Source of the DNA: Trebouxia sp. TZW2008
Taxonomy: Eukaryota; Chlorophyta; Trebouxiophyceae; Trebouxiales; Trebouxiaceae
DNA length: 64,000 nucleotides
Direction of reading: 5' to 3'
NCBI GenBank assembly: GCA_002118135.1
Contig: BDIU01000081.1
Location: forward strand, 102,415 to 166,414
Each line of letters begins with the position of its first letter. Position 1 is the first letter of the stretch. Under the pieces are notes generated by a model. That model saw only the letters and a list, made by a program, of their open reading frames with translations. It searched no databases and was not told where the DNA came from. Positions 42,817-52,943 of this stretch are shown here, piece after piece. The position numbers were made by a program, and so were the translations under genes.

Positions 42817-44372
42817 ATGATTCAGACCAAGGGCGCCAAAGACGTTGTTGCGCAAGAGACAGCGGCCACTGGAGGTGGCGTCAGCCTCGGCAAAGGAGCA
42901 TGGGACTGTGACCGCAATGTCGAGATACCGCCTGAAGGGGAGGTGCGTCGCCCTGCAGACGAGCTACATCACTGTGAAGCTTGCATGAAAGTGCGCGCAC
43001 TGAACATCACACCACACATGCTTGGGCACAAAGTTGGCAAATGTGCTCTGCAAATATGGCGTGCGCCCAGCAAGTGCTGGACAAATTGAGGCATATGCAG
43101 GCAGAAGTGTTTGAGGAAATTGCAACCATGGAGTTTCCGTTTGAAGGCATTCCGACAATACCACCTCGCAAGGACATGGATCACATGGTAGTGTGCAATA
43201 TCCAAAACCTTTCAGCTCCAAATGCTGCTTCCGTTGTGACGCTACTTGAGCTCACACTGGCTCATATCTGCTTCTTTCTGATTTTTGAATTTTGCGCTTC
43301 AGTTTCGGTCATGCCATGTCATGCTTGTACCTTGTGCTGTCCCATGTGTGGTAGCGCAGTGCAGCAGGCAATCTGTGAAGTTGACCACCCTGATTGGCTC
43401 CGCAGGTATTCTTCTGTGAGGGCTGCAGATACAGAGTGACAGCATATCCTGATTGGACAGCAGCACAGGCGAGTCAGTACATACAGCTGTACTGCAGTAC
43501 TGTGTATACACTGCTGTACATGCTGTATCAGCTGTGTCCAGTGTGTACAACAGAACCTTCTTGTCAGGCTTTCCCGCAAGCACAGCATAAGTCTTCCACT
43601 GTAAGTGCAGGTAAAGCAAGCGCTGTGGAAAGGAGGAATACAGCGATCAAACAAACCAGCAAGCAAGCGCAACACACCTGGCCTGCAGAAATGGGAGGAC
43701 TTGGTAAGCCAATTGCTCCTACATTGAGCTTTTGTTTCACCTGACAGCAAGCATCAACATGACGGCACAGCATGCTCATCCAGGACATTTGCAGATCGCT
43801 CGTTGCTGCATGCAAGCTGGTGAGCAATCTCAAACAGTGTAGCGATTTCCATTGTTCAGCACAATTGGTCATCCTGCTGCAGCGAATGACCATCTGATTG
43901 CAACTTTTGCCCCGTTTCTGGTGAGATCTCTTGACCTGAGCACTCATGTTTGGTACATAGTCTGATAGCTTTTGCATAGCAGCTGCTACCTGTGGGCGAC
44001 ATGTGACAATCTTAGCTGGTTGATGCCAATCAAGCTTGTTGATTGGCATCAAGGCCAACAGCAACAGCAATATCCATTTCATGCTGGTGCTGCAGACGTT
44101 GATGTATGCATGCCGTCCCATGGCTGATGACAAGCAGTTGAAGGAGTACCGGGTCCCCCCAGTAAGGCTCTACCCTAAAACTGTGCAGTAATGCATTGCA
44201 GACTGCCTTGTGCAACATGTACAATGCCTATGCCAGGCTGTCACGTTCCCTGCTGCATGTTGTGAACTTTGCATCACCTGTGCTGTTGTTGCAGCTTCAG
44301 CAGGATGCCATCAGGTGTAATTTTGCAGCCATGGCCAAGTCAGGCCTGCATTGCCCTGTTTGTTGCTATTGA
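42817..44372 (+). CDS. small conserved-looking protein of unknown function with CxxC pairs
   Basis: Six exons, all phase 0: 42817-42942, 43071-43187, 43406-43468, 43611-43703, 44096-44161, 44295-44372; 180 residues. The model rests on splice logic and coding character, not on a family match. Notable segments are VAQETAATGGG in exon 1, EVFEEIATMEFPFEGIP in exon 2, FFCEGC in exon 3, a basic stretch RSNKPASKRN in exon 4 and HCPVCC at the C-terminus. The two Cys pairs could bind a metal. Intron 3 would need a GC donor (CAG|GCGAGT). Exons 5 and 6 are the least certain. No signal peptide or membrane segment is seen. Confidence 0.5.
44020..44052. repeat. perfect 14-bp inverted repeat with 5-nt loop
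   Basis: TTGATGCCAATCAA, then GCTTG, then TTGATTGGCATCAA. It lies in the predicted intron 4 of the unknown gene at 42817-44372. It could form a strong hairpin in RNA; no partner element is visible. Confidence 0.9.
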
Positions 44373-44978
44373 TATCATGGTGTTTGCGATCACCGCAGTT
44401 CGACTTTTGGACTGTATAGACTGCTCAGGTCACTTTTGATCAAGTTCTTGTCTTGTTCAGGGCTGCCAATGTATGATAGCTATTGAGACAGCAAAGCTAC
44501 ATACAAAGCCTCCTCCAGACTCTGCCTACTGGAACTAGAAGAAACAGACAAGAGATGCATAGCCCTGACGTACATTTGTCCAAAGGACGTCGAAGGCTAT
44601 TTGGTCTCAATAGCTCAATGGCATATGCATGATGCAAACCGGCTCAATTGTGTTGTGCTTGCACAAGTGGGCTACAATTGCTGGGCCAAGAGCTATTTGA
44701 TGCTGTATGACAGACGTGAAAAGATCTGTATCTTCATATAGCAGCTGCAGATTTTCAAGCAACCAGCATTTCACAATGCCTGAGTCAGTAAAGTTCAACC
44801 TTCATCAGGCTAGATTCTCCGTTGTCTACGTGCATGCCTGAGCACATGCATACGTGCAAGCTTGCATGCCCGGAACTGCGCACAGATGTCATGAGTGTTT
44901 GGTAGCTGATGAAGTCAAATGTGCGCTATCTATGACACTGTACATACATAATCACAGCCTGGTACACAGGCAGTGAAC
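44373..44978. other. convergent intergenic region
   Basis: This holds the 3' flanks of the plus-strand unknown gene and the minus-strand F-box gene. No exon is supported. Confidence 0.4.
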
Positions 44979-45692
44979 TCATCGCTTGTCTTTGATTGAG
45001 ACCTCACGTGCCTTGTTCACTAGGCGCTGAAGTCGCTCAGCAAACATGAGCTCAATCTGTGTATTCTGCATCTTGGCATAGTGCAGCTGCGCATATGTCC
45101 AGATAGATTTTTGAAGCGTTTTTGAGTTCTGCCAGGCTTGCTTTTGTGCCTTTTCTCTTTCTCTGTTTGTGGATTGGCCAAAAAGGCTTGTCAATGGTAT
45201 CGAGGGCCCCGTTTCAGGCTGCAGCTTTTTGATCTGCTTCTGTACCTTCAGTCTGCTAGTCAGACCACCTTGTTGGGACTGTACAGTGAGGAAGTCACAG
45301 TAAGCTGCAATTGCCTTCTTCAGCATGTCATGTCCCTGCTGCACTATACTTGCTCCGTCACGAATCTCTGTCCATACTGGAACTGCATGCTGTGGTTTGT
45401 ACAGACCCTTGCACGTCATAGACAGGCGCCATAGATCTTCTGGTGAAAGATCACAGATAAGCTTGTACCAGATCTCAGCTGGCAAGGTGACGGCTCTAGC
45501 CTGTCAGCAGCGATCTTTGTCACTCTCAGGCCATCCGTGTCACAGTGCGCTGGCTACAACCCTGGTTGATCTTACCTCGGTTGGGCAGCTCACTAGGTGC
45601 TCAGCTGCTTGATACAGCGCAGCAACCTCTGCCTCGTCTTGCGGAGTCCCAACGGCGGCACTGGTGGAGGGTCCAGCATCTTGAGCAGCCAT
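44979..45692 (-). CDS. F-box protein
   Basis: Two exons: 45692-45576 and 45500-44979; 212 residues, phase 0 junction. After an acidic, disordered head (MAAQDAGPSTSAAVGTPQDE), residues about 44-80 form a clear F-box: LPAEIWYKLICDLSPEDLWR, then LSMTCKGLY. The rest is helical and basic (KVQKQIKKLQ, NREREKAQKQ) with no LRR, Kelch or WD repeats recognised. F-box proteins bind SKP1 and bring substrates to SCF ubiquitin ligases; the target is unknown. It is divergent from the bZIP gene, with only 258 bp between the start codons. Confidence 0.78.
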
Positions 45693-45950
45693 GTCTGCTT
45701 GAAAGGCGCAGTGCGCTACCACTTTGTCAGAAGTTGCAAGCGCTGTGACTGATGCGCCTGTGGTGTAAAGCTAAAGTCAGATACGGCGTAAGAGATGACG
45801 TACTTGTATGACTGTTGTACCACATGTGTTGACAGAAAACGACAAAAGCTGCTTCAAAGTGGCTGTTGCGTAAAAGTAACAACGACGTGTTGTGTTTTGC
45901 CTTGACAGCATGTGTGCTGTCATGCGCATCTTGCTTGAGTAGCTGCGTAC
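45693..45950. promoter_or_regulatory. short divergent promoter between F-box and bZIP genes
   Basis: Both genes read outward from this 258-bp stretch. It contains one arm (45779-45812) of a perfect 34-bp inverted repeat whose other arm is in bZIP intron 2. The arm includes ATGACGTA, an ACGT-core site of the type bound by bZIP proteins. Confidence 0.6.
45779..45812 (+). repeat. 34-bp inverted repeat, arm 1 (promoter)
   Basis: These 34 bases are the exact reverse complement of 46939-46972. They contain ATACGGCGTA and ATGACGTAC strings. Flanking bases differ at once on both sides. Confidence 0.95.
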
Positions 45951-48900
45951 ATGAGCAGGCAGTTTGACCCAGAGGCTATACACAGCTTCTTGGAGAACAT
46001 TCACAAAGCCACGGCTCAGTCAACGCAACAGGCGGGCGGGCAGGTGGCTCAGCGTGTTCAGCATATGCCCAGTGCAGAACTGTCACACAGCCAAGCTGCC
46101 AGCGCTTTATTCGCCAGCTTACAGGGACAGAACTTGAACCAACAGCGACTTGGCCCCATGTCTATGTACCCACCGCTGCACTTCGACAGCGGCGCCTTGC
46201 CGCCCCAAGCCATACCACACGTTGATGAACATTTGCTACCCATCGGTAGCCATCAGCTTCAGCAGCATCAACAGCCCGCAGGCCAGCTGCAGCACCCCGG
46301 TGGAAAGATCACCAATTCGGAAGCCTTTCCCACGCCCCTGCAGCCAGCGGTGCAGCCTGCAGTGCAGCCAAGCGCTTCAGACTCCGATGAGGATCGCGCC
46401 AAGGGCACAGCTACAAACGGCGACAGAAAGTCACAGCTAAAAGAGAAGAACAGGAAGGCTCAGAAGCGTTTTCGTGAAAGACAAAAGGTGGAGAAATTTG
46501 AGCAGACCTCACCCTTCTCTTACCTGCACCTCACAGCCAAGACTGACACAGACTTATTGTTGTGAGTGCAGTCCAAGTTGGCTGAGAGTGAAGAAAAAGT
46601 GGCTGCTATGGCCCTTCAACTAGAGCAGCTTCACAGTGACAGGCTGCGCCTTGAAAACAGGAACAGCGTCCTAGAGAAGGTACATGCTTGTCTTTGACGC
46701 ACATTTGACACGTTGATGTCTAGTATTGCAATCATGCCACACAGCAGTCACCCGACAGCAGGGACCGCATGGCACTGCCAAGCAGAATTGCCTTGCCTTG
46801 TGCTCTATACTGTGCACTGGTTGTTGGCCCTTGCTGCATACTGTGGGTATGTTTGCATGTTGCAACGTATGATTCTGCGTGTGATTGCACACTGCTCTTG
46901 TGATAGATGTCAGGCACGCTGATAGATCATACAAGTACGTCATACAAGTACGTCATCTCTTACGCCGTATCTCCAAATGCAGAAGGCATGGTACATGAGG
47001 AGATAGGATGAAGGCATGACAGTATATGTTGTCCTGATACGTCGAAAGGGCCACATAGCTGTGATTCCACAGCCGGAATCGCAACGCAGTTTTGAGCATT
47101 TGTTGCTGTGTAGGTGCTTGAAATGAAGGAACTTGAAGAGGCCAAGCCTACAGCATCTTCAAGTGGTAAGCTTTTTGGCCTGAGCATATTCGTACAGCTG
47201 CAATGCGCTTGCTGCTGTCAGTAAGCCGTTGTGCATCTGTCCTACATGAGCATTGCTATACATGCTGCTTGGGCTTCATAAAGCCAGCTTGACAGAGATC
47301 TGAAGCCTGCTTTGCCTGTTCCTGAAAAGCTAGAATGCTTTCGGCCAATGGTCTCAATCAAACTCTGCTGGTCCTCAGGTGCACCAGGCTTTGAGGTACC
47401 TAGGGAAACTGGGCAAGAGATCATCAGCAAGTTCCGGCTGCAGCAGGGCTTGCTGTTGACGGTGCAACCAGACAGGCCCATCAGTCTGACTGTGGACCAG
47501 CTGCGCAGACTGTCCTGGGCGGAACATGCAGCTGTCTGGCGAGATTACGTCAATGCTCTGGCGCAGTGCTTGGTACGCGTGCCTTGTGTCATACTGAGTC
47601 TCAGCACAAGGCTTCCAGCTTGACTAGTGACTGTGAGAAGATATAACTTATCTGCAAGAGACGCGCAGCTGTCTGGCGAGACTACGTCAATGCTCTGGCG
47701 CAGTGCTTGGTATGTGTCTTTTGTCATCATATTTCGAGTGCAATGCAAAAACTGTTGTCTGTACAAAGGGCTTGATGCACTGTTGTGGGAGAAGCATCAT
47801 GCTTTGATGAAACTGGCAAGGCTGTGCTCATGCTCTGGCGCAGTGTTTGAGTACATGGTGTGAAAGCCTTGTGTTGATGCATTGTTCTGAATGGGACAAG
47901 CTGCTGTCTATCAAGACCTTGATAGGCTCTGGCCCAGTGCTTAGCATGTGTCTTCTGTCACCGCACATCCCAAAAGGGAAAGTTACATCATGCAAACAGA
48001 TGCTGTCAATGCCCAGTGCTAGCTGTGGTGTTGTGTGAGGAGCATGCGGCTGTTTTGCAACACCATAACGAGACCTGGAGCATCTTGGTCTGTGCTTTTG
48101 ATGCCCAGCTTGAGCTGTCACAGTTGTGCAGGTGCTTGTCATAGGGACCCTAGCAGCAGCGCATGACTTAGCTGGTGCAGGAGTGCTTGGCCCTCTCAGC
48201 ATGCATGGCTGTTGCCAACTCAAAAGTCAACTTTGCATTCCACTCCCTCAAGACTGTGTGGGCAAACACACTAGCATTATCAGCTGACAGCTATCTTGTA
48301 TGTGCAGGTGCTGGCCAATGGGGGATTCCAGCAACAGGGCCGTGGAGCGCTTGACTCAACTGATGCAGGAATGCTTGGCTCTTTCAACAGGCACAACTGT
48401 TGCCAGCGCATGGGAGGGCAACTTTGCCTCTGGCAACTGCCTTGTGCGTGTAGGTGCTAGCCAAGGGGAGCCCCAGCAACAGTGCAGCGGTGCTGGTCAT
48501 CACAGTATTACAGCAGCTGGCAATACCACCCTGGTTGCACTACGTCATGTATTCACACTGTCAGCCACCATGTGACATGGTCAATGTAGGTGCTGGCCAA
48601 TGGGGACCCCAGCAACAACGCCGTGGAGCGCATGACGCAGCTGTTGCAGGAGTGCTTGCCCCTTTCAGCATGCATGGCTGTTGTCAACTCGGAGGGCGAC
48701 TTTGCCTTTCACTCCGTCAAGACAGCACTGGCAGTCACAGTAGCATCATCACCTGACAGCCATCTTGTCTGTGCAGGTGCTGGCCAATGGAGACCCCAGC
48801 AACAGTGCAGTGGAGCGCATGACTCAGCTGGTGCAGGAATGCTTGGCTCTCTCAGCAGGCATGGCTGTTGCCAATCCAAAGGGCAACTTTGCCTTTCACT

Positions 48901-51328
48901 CCCTGAAGATGGACAGCCCTCCTGGCAGCGCTGACGAGGCTCCTGGCCCTGACTTCTGGGCTCGCATTGTGGTATGTGTGTGTATTTGTGCCTGTCCAAG
49001 TCATTGACGTCTGTTCAGTCCGTACAGGCTTGCAACTCTGACTTCTGGCTTGCATTGTTGCAAGTTTTTGTGTCAGACAACTGTCTGTATGTGGCCATCT
49101 GGTTGTTTGTTTGTTTGCATGTCTGCGTTAGTAGCAGTTGATGAGTCTATGCATGAGGGCGTGACTCTGCTGTGCTGACAGCTGGCAAAGTAGTGCATGT
49201 GAAAGGTCAGCTCAGGTTTGTGTTTTGTCAAGTAGCATAGCACAGCAGCACATAACGTATCACAATGTCCCGAACAGTCTACAGGGCTATTTGTCATGTC
49301 ATTAATGAGCAGTCTGTTGAGTCCAGCTCCAGATAACATTGCTGAGTATTTGGGTTGCTGCTTTGCTGCAGAAAGAGCTGCAGCTGGCGCCTGAGGTGAA
49401 GCAGGACCTGAAGCTGGCCAGGAGAGCCTACCTCACAGCGCTCAGCTTCATCATCAAGAACAGGCAAGACTTGGTTTGCAGTCTGGAGGCCAGCACACCA
49501 GATGGGGCCTCATACTGCTCGACATCCAACAGGTGTGATACCTTGAGAACACATGCATAGTGGACTCACAATCAGACACGCACTGACAGCACACAGCTGC
49601 ACGTTCACACATGCACTGATAGCGCTCAGCTTCATCATCAAGAACAGGCAAGACTTGGTGGGCAGTCTGGAGGCCAGTACACCTGATGGAGGCTCCTACT
49701 GCTCAACATCCAACAGGTGTGTATCCCTTCAAGTCACTGTTTGCATTGTTTGTTGACTGGTGTCATCATCCAGGACAGGCAAAAGCTGGTTGGCAGCCTG
49801 GAGGCAAGTACACCTGATGGAGGCTCCTACTGCTCAACATCCAACAGGTGTGCAGTCTCTCAGTCTCAGTGAACCCTTTGTCGTTCCAAGCGGAAAGAAT
49901 GGGCCCTGTTGTGATCACTTGATGTTGTGTCACATAGCATTTGTGCATGCCTCAAGAGATTCTTCGGCTGGTGACCTTTGTCGTCCAAAACGGTCAACAG
50001 ACTGGCAGGTCTCAGGTGCTGAGGAAGCTTGGCATCATGCTGCTCTACTGGGCATGCCTGGCAATGTCATATGCATGAGAGCTTCATGCGCATCAAATTG
50101 TCATGCAGTGTGAGGGCTTGTCATGAGCAAAGCTGCTGAGTGCATCCTGTTGCACATGACATCAAAGGTTGTCGGTCAGGCTGTTGCACATTGTCAAATG
50201 GTGTGCTCAGGAGGTTCAGCAAATCGTAATGTTCCTTCAGCCCTTTTGCTTGCTTGAGCACTGTCGACAGTCGATACATCAGAAAGTGATGTGGACACCT
50301 GGACCTGTCAAGCCTAGAGCAAAGCATGCGGACAGAAGTGCCCTGGATTGGTCACTGAACAAGCAGTTTTGTCAACATTCAGGTTCTTGAAGTCCATTGA
50401 TGCAGCAGACAAGCTGCATCACAACATGCAGCAGCAGCGCTTTTGTCTGCTGCAATTCACCATGACATTGGCGCCAATTCACCTGTGTTGTCTGTTTTCA
50501 GGTTCTTGAAGTCCATTGATGCAGACAAGCCGCATCACAACATGCAGCAGCAGCACTCCTGTCTGCTGCAATCCATCACAACAGTGGGGCTACTTCTCAA
50601 ACCTGTCTTGTTTGCTTTCAGGTTTTTGAAGTCCATTGATGCAGCAGACAAGCTGCATCATAACATGCAGCAGCAGCACTCCTGTCTGCTGCAATTCACC
50701 ATGACAGTGGCGCTGCGATTGGCAGACAAGTTCCATGGGGCCGTGCTGATTGTACAAAGTTTCCCATGGTCCCCAGACTTCCTCAGCATTGTGGATGTTA
50801 TAGCGGCTGAAGATGGAGAGCCATCTACAGGTAAGGCAGAAGTGTGCTTGTCAATTTCAACTGAGTGTTGATCTTGTCCTAGGCTGTGCTGAATGTACAA
50901 AGTTTCCCATGGTGTCCAGATTCCCTCAGTATTGTGGATGTTGTAGCAGCTGAAGATGGAGAGCCATCTACAGGTTAGGCAGAAGTGTGCTTGTCAATGA
51001 CACTTGAGTATTGATTTCCTCAGTATGGTGGATGTTGTAGCGACTGAAGATGGGGAGCCATCTACTGGTAAAGCCACGACATCAGGAAAACATAGTTTGG
51101 CCCAAGTTGATGTAGCAACTTCAGTTCAGGCAGATGGGGCAGATGTTTGCTTGTTGCCCGCCATGCTCTTGAGTCCATGCTGATGTGCTGTGTGTACATG
51201 TCACCATCAGCAGAATGACCGAGTCTTTGTTTGCCTGTCTTGCAGAGGCATTGCTGGCTGGTCCACCTGATCAAAGCGCAGAGCAGTCAGAGTCTCTTGA
51301 TCAAAAATTGCCTGTGACAGCTTCCTGA
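45951..51328 (+). CDS. bZIP transcription factor (AP-1/YAP-like basic region)
   Basis: Eight exons: 45951-46487, 46572-46679, 47114-47165, 47379-47572, 48777-48971, 49372-49532, 50622-50830, 51246-51328; 512 residues, phases consistent. Residues 1-165 are Gln/Pro-rich and probably disordered. The basic region KNRKAQKRFRERQK has the bZIP pattern Asn167-x7-Arg175 with the NRxAQxxFR form typical of fungal Pap1/YAP proteins rather than the plant NRxSAxRSR form. The leucine zipper follows from 180 to about 215. The C-terminal half (PISLTVDQLRRLSWAEHAAV, then helical segments) resembles a conserved algal extension but I cannot name it. It should bind ACGT-type sites in the nucleus. Introns 4 to 7 hold exon-edge copies on both sides of several exons. 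Confidence 0.88.
46939..46972 (-). repeat. 34-bp inverted repeat, arm 2 (bZIP intron 2)
   Basis: Exact reverse complement of 45779-45812. Directly beside it the 13 bases CATACAAGTACGT occur twice in tandem (46928-46953), so this arm carries two ACGT-core sites. Confidence 0.95.
47664..47955 (+). repeat. three copies of exon 4 end in bZIP intron 4
   Basis: Blocks at about 47664-47718, 47823-47850 and 47928-47950 repeat the end of exon 4 (GCTCTGGCGCAGTGCTTG string). The first keeps a GTATGT donor and an open frame; in the other two the donor is lost. Confidence 0.9.
48125..48735 (+). repeat. four copies of exon 5 start in bZIP intron 4
   Basis: Blocks at about 48125-48257, 48305-48440, 48450-48500 and 48588-48725 repeat the acceptor and first 40 codons of exon 5 (real start 48777). 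The nearest copy keeps a TAG acceptor and an open VLANGDPSNNAVERMTQLL frame. The farther copies have frameshifts. Confidence 0.92.
49615..49865 (+). repeat. two copies of exon 6 end in bZIP intron 6
   Basis: Blocks at about 49617-49720 and 49764-49853 repeat the end of exon 6 with its AACAG|GTGTG donor (real donor at 49533). Both frames remain largely open. Confidence 0.92.
50378..50615 (+). repeat. two copies of exon 7 start in bZIP intron 6
   Basis: Blocks at about 50381-50475 and 50501-50590 repeat the TTTCAG-type acceptor and FLKSIDA-type frame of exon 7 (real start 50622). Confidence 0.92.
50878..51070 (+). repeat. two copies of exon 7 end in bZIP intron 7
   Basis: Blocks at about 50883-50976 and 51015-51069 repeat the end of exon 7 with its donor (real donor at 50831). 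Donors read GTTAGG and GTAAAG. The first copy has a stop codon in the original frame. Confidence 0.92.
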
Positions 51329-52019
51329 ATATTGGTCTACAAGGGGTTCTGTTGTTTTGGTCTGTTCTTGACTTGTCATCATCGCTCTTTTGTTTCACGG
51401 GGTATACAGGTCAATCCTTTGTATTTACTGTCTGCATGGCTTTAGTTGTTTGTTGGCAGTCGTTGCACAGTATGTTTGCATGTGTATGAGCATGCAGATT
51501 TTGTTTGTGCACTGCAGTGCATGTCATAGCAGAAACGATTGGAACGCTTTCACATAGTGTCAAGGTCTGGAAAGCACGTTCTGTGAATATCCTCGACGCA
51601 ACTGTAGCCATTTGTCTGTCTGTCCAGACAGCCTTCGATGTGTCAGGTCAATTGCATTTGTGCAGCCGTGATTTGCAAAATGCAGCATCCAAAGACAGGC
51701 ATAGACTGCTCAGACTTACATGATGCAGTCACTGTTGCAACAAGACCTACGCTACAACATATATGTTCCTGTACTGTCAGCAAATTGAAAGAAACAGAAT
51801 CTGCTGCTGCATTTCACAAGTCCAGCCAAGAGAGACATAGGGCAGTGCTGAACTACGCTGCTGCATGTTGCACCTGTCAGTGCTGCCCTTTGTGCTCATG
51901 CTGAGCAGCGTGTCCAAGGCATACTGCAGCTGGCATGTCAGCAACTTATCACACAGGTCAGACAGCTCCTTTTGTCTTTGTTTCTTGGACCTTTTTGGGC
52001 TCAGTGAGGAAGTTGGTGA
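51329..52019. other. convergent intergenic region
   Basis: 3' flanks of the bZIP gene and the COX7a-like gene. No exon is supported. Confidence 0.4.
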
Positions 52020-52431
52020 TTACTCTAGCTTGCCTGTGCCTGTGTACATGTGATAGAGCCCCTTGACGCCAACAAATGTGCCCACAGCTACGAATGCGAG
52101 AGGAATCATAACGCTAGTCACTCGATCTGATCTGCAGTCAAAGCACAAGCAGAGTGAGCAGTCTCGATGATGTGCGCACCCTAGAAACCTGGCTTTCACG
52201 GCCTGCAGCAACTTGCACGATCTTCCAGCGTCAAAAGAGTTGTTGCCGTTCAAGTGCAGTGCGAGCAGAGGCTCCTGACCTGCCTACAAGATGGATGAAG
52301 CCCTTCTCTGCATGTGCTGCCTGCAGTTGCTTCTGGCCCTCCTGCATCACAACAGTAGCATCGTATGACGGTCTTCGTGAGGTCTGTCTCGTAAGCCCGG
52401 ACAGCGCAAGGCTGAAGAGGAGCATATGCAT
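52020..52431 (-). CDS. plant-type cytochrome c oxidase subunit VIIa-like protein
   Basis: Two exons: 52431-52280 and 52131-52020; 87 residues. The conserved part reads RRPSYDATVVMQEGQKQLQ, then FIHLVG across the junction into RSDRVTSVMIPLAFVAVG and ends GLYHMYTGTGKLE. This matches the short plant VIIa-like subunit in layout: a charged N-terminal helix, one membrane segment, and a GxGK-E end. The protein would sit in the inner mitochondrial membrane as a small peripheral subunit of complex IV. The start is the first in-frame ATG; one at 52425 is also possible, and an extra upstream exon cannot be excluded. Confidence 0.65.
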
Positions 52432-52943
52432 ACAAGCGGAGACCAGGTAGTTTGCTACCAACCTTGATGGATGCCATTGATGCTGTTGCGATTTTGTCCA
52501 TTTTGGCAAATATCGCAGGAGCTGTGGTCAGACGCTCATGCACGCTTGGCCTTCGCCCTCAAGCATCTCCTGCAGACCGTCCTGTGGGATGGCCGATGAC
52601 TAAGGCACAGAGTTTCAGTCATACGAACAGACAGGGCCCAGTCAGCGAGCAAGCTTCCGTTTATGCTGTCTGTGACTGGTGCAACGCTTCCACTGGCTCA
52701 AATCGAGGCATGCAGTGTCTGTTTTGATGTTGAGTTGTGCTGCAAGCTGATCAGCGCTAATTTCTTTCCATTGTCGCGCTCAGGCAACCAGCACAGATTA
52801 GCCGTGACACCCGCCTTAGCCTTAATCTCGATCAAGCGTTGTAATTCGAAAGTGCCGGATGAACCAGCTCAGGCGCGAACTCGCTTGATCAGGATGTAAA
52901 ACCAGCGCTTCTGAAACTATCAGCATGCTGGCCTACTGATCAT
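52432..52943. promoter_or_regulatory. divergent region between COX7a-like and VPS9 genes
   Basis: The genes on both sides read outward from here. A small inverted repeat GGTAG-TTTG-CTACC lies at about 52446-52459 and an equal one at about 56386-56399. No gene is seen. Confidence 0.35.

Noticed and set aside
43564..44133. Minus-strand open frame with a signal-peptide-like start (MKWILLLLLALMP)
   Set aside because: It overlaps plus-strand exons that fit together in phase, includes the hairpin at 44020-44052, and shows no family match after the hydrophobic start.
48590..48934. Open frame running from an exon 5 echo into exon 5 in another frame
   Set aside because: It crosses the real acceptor at 48776 and changes frame relative to exon 5; best read as an echo next to the exon.
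52446..52459. Shared GGTAGTTTGCTACC hairpin with 56386-56399 as a transposon end pair
   Set aside because: The match is only about 16-17 bases, has no flanking duplication, and the orientation cannot be defined because it is palindromic; probably chance.
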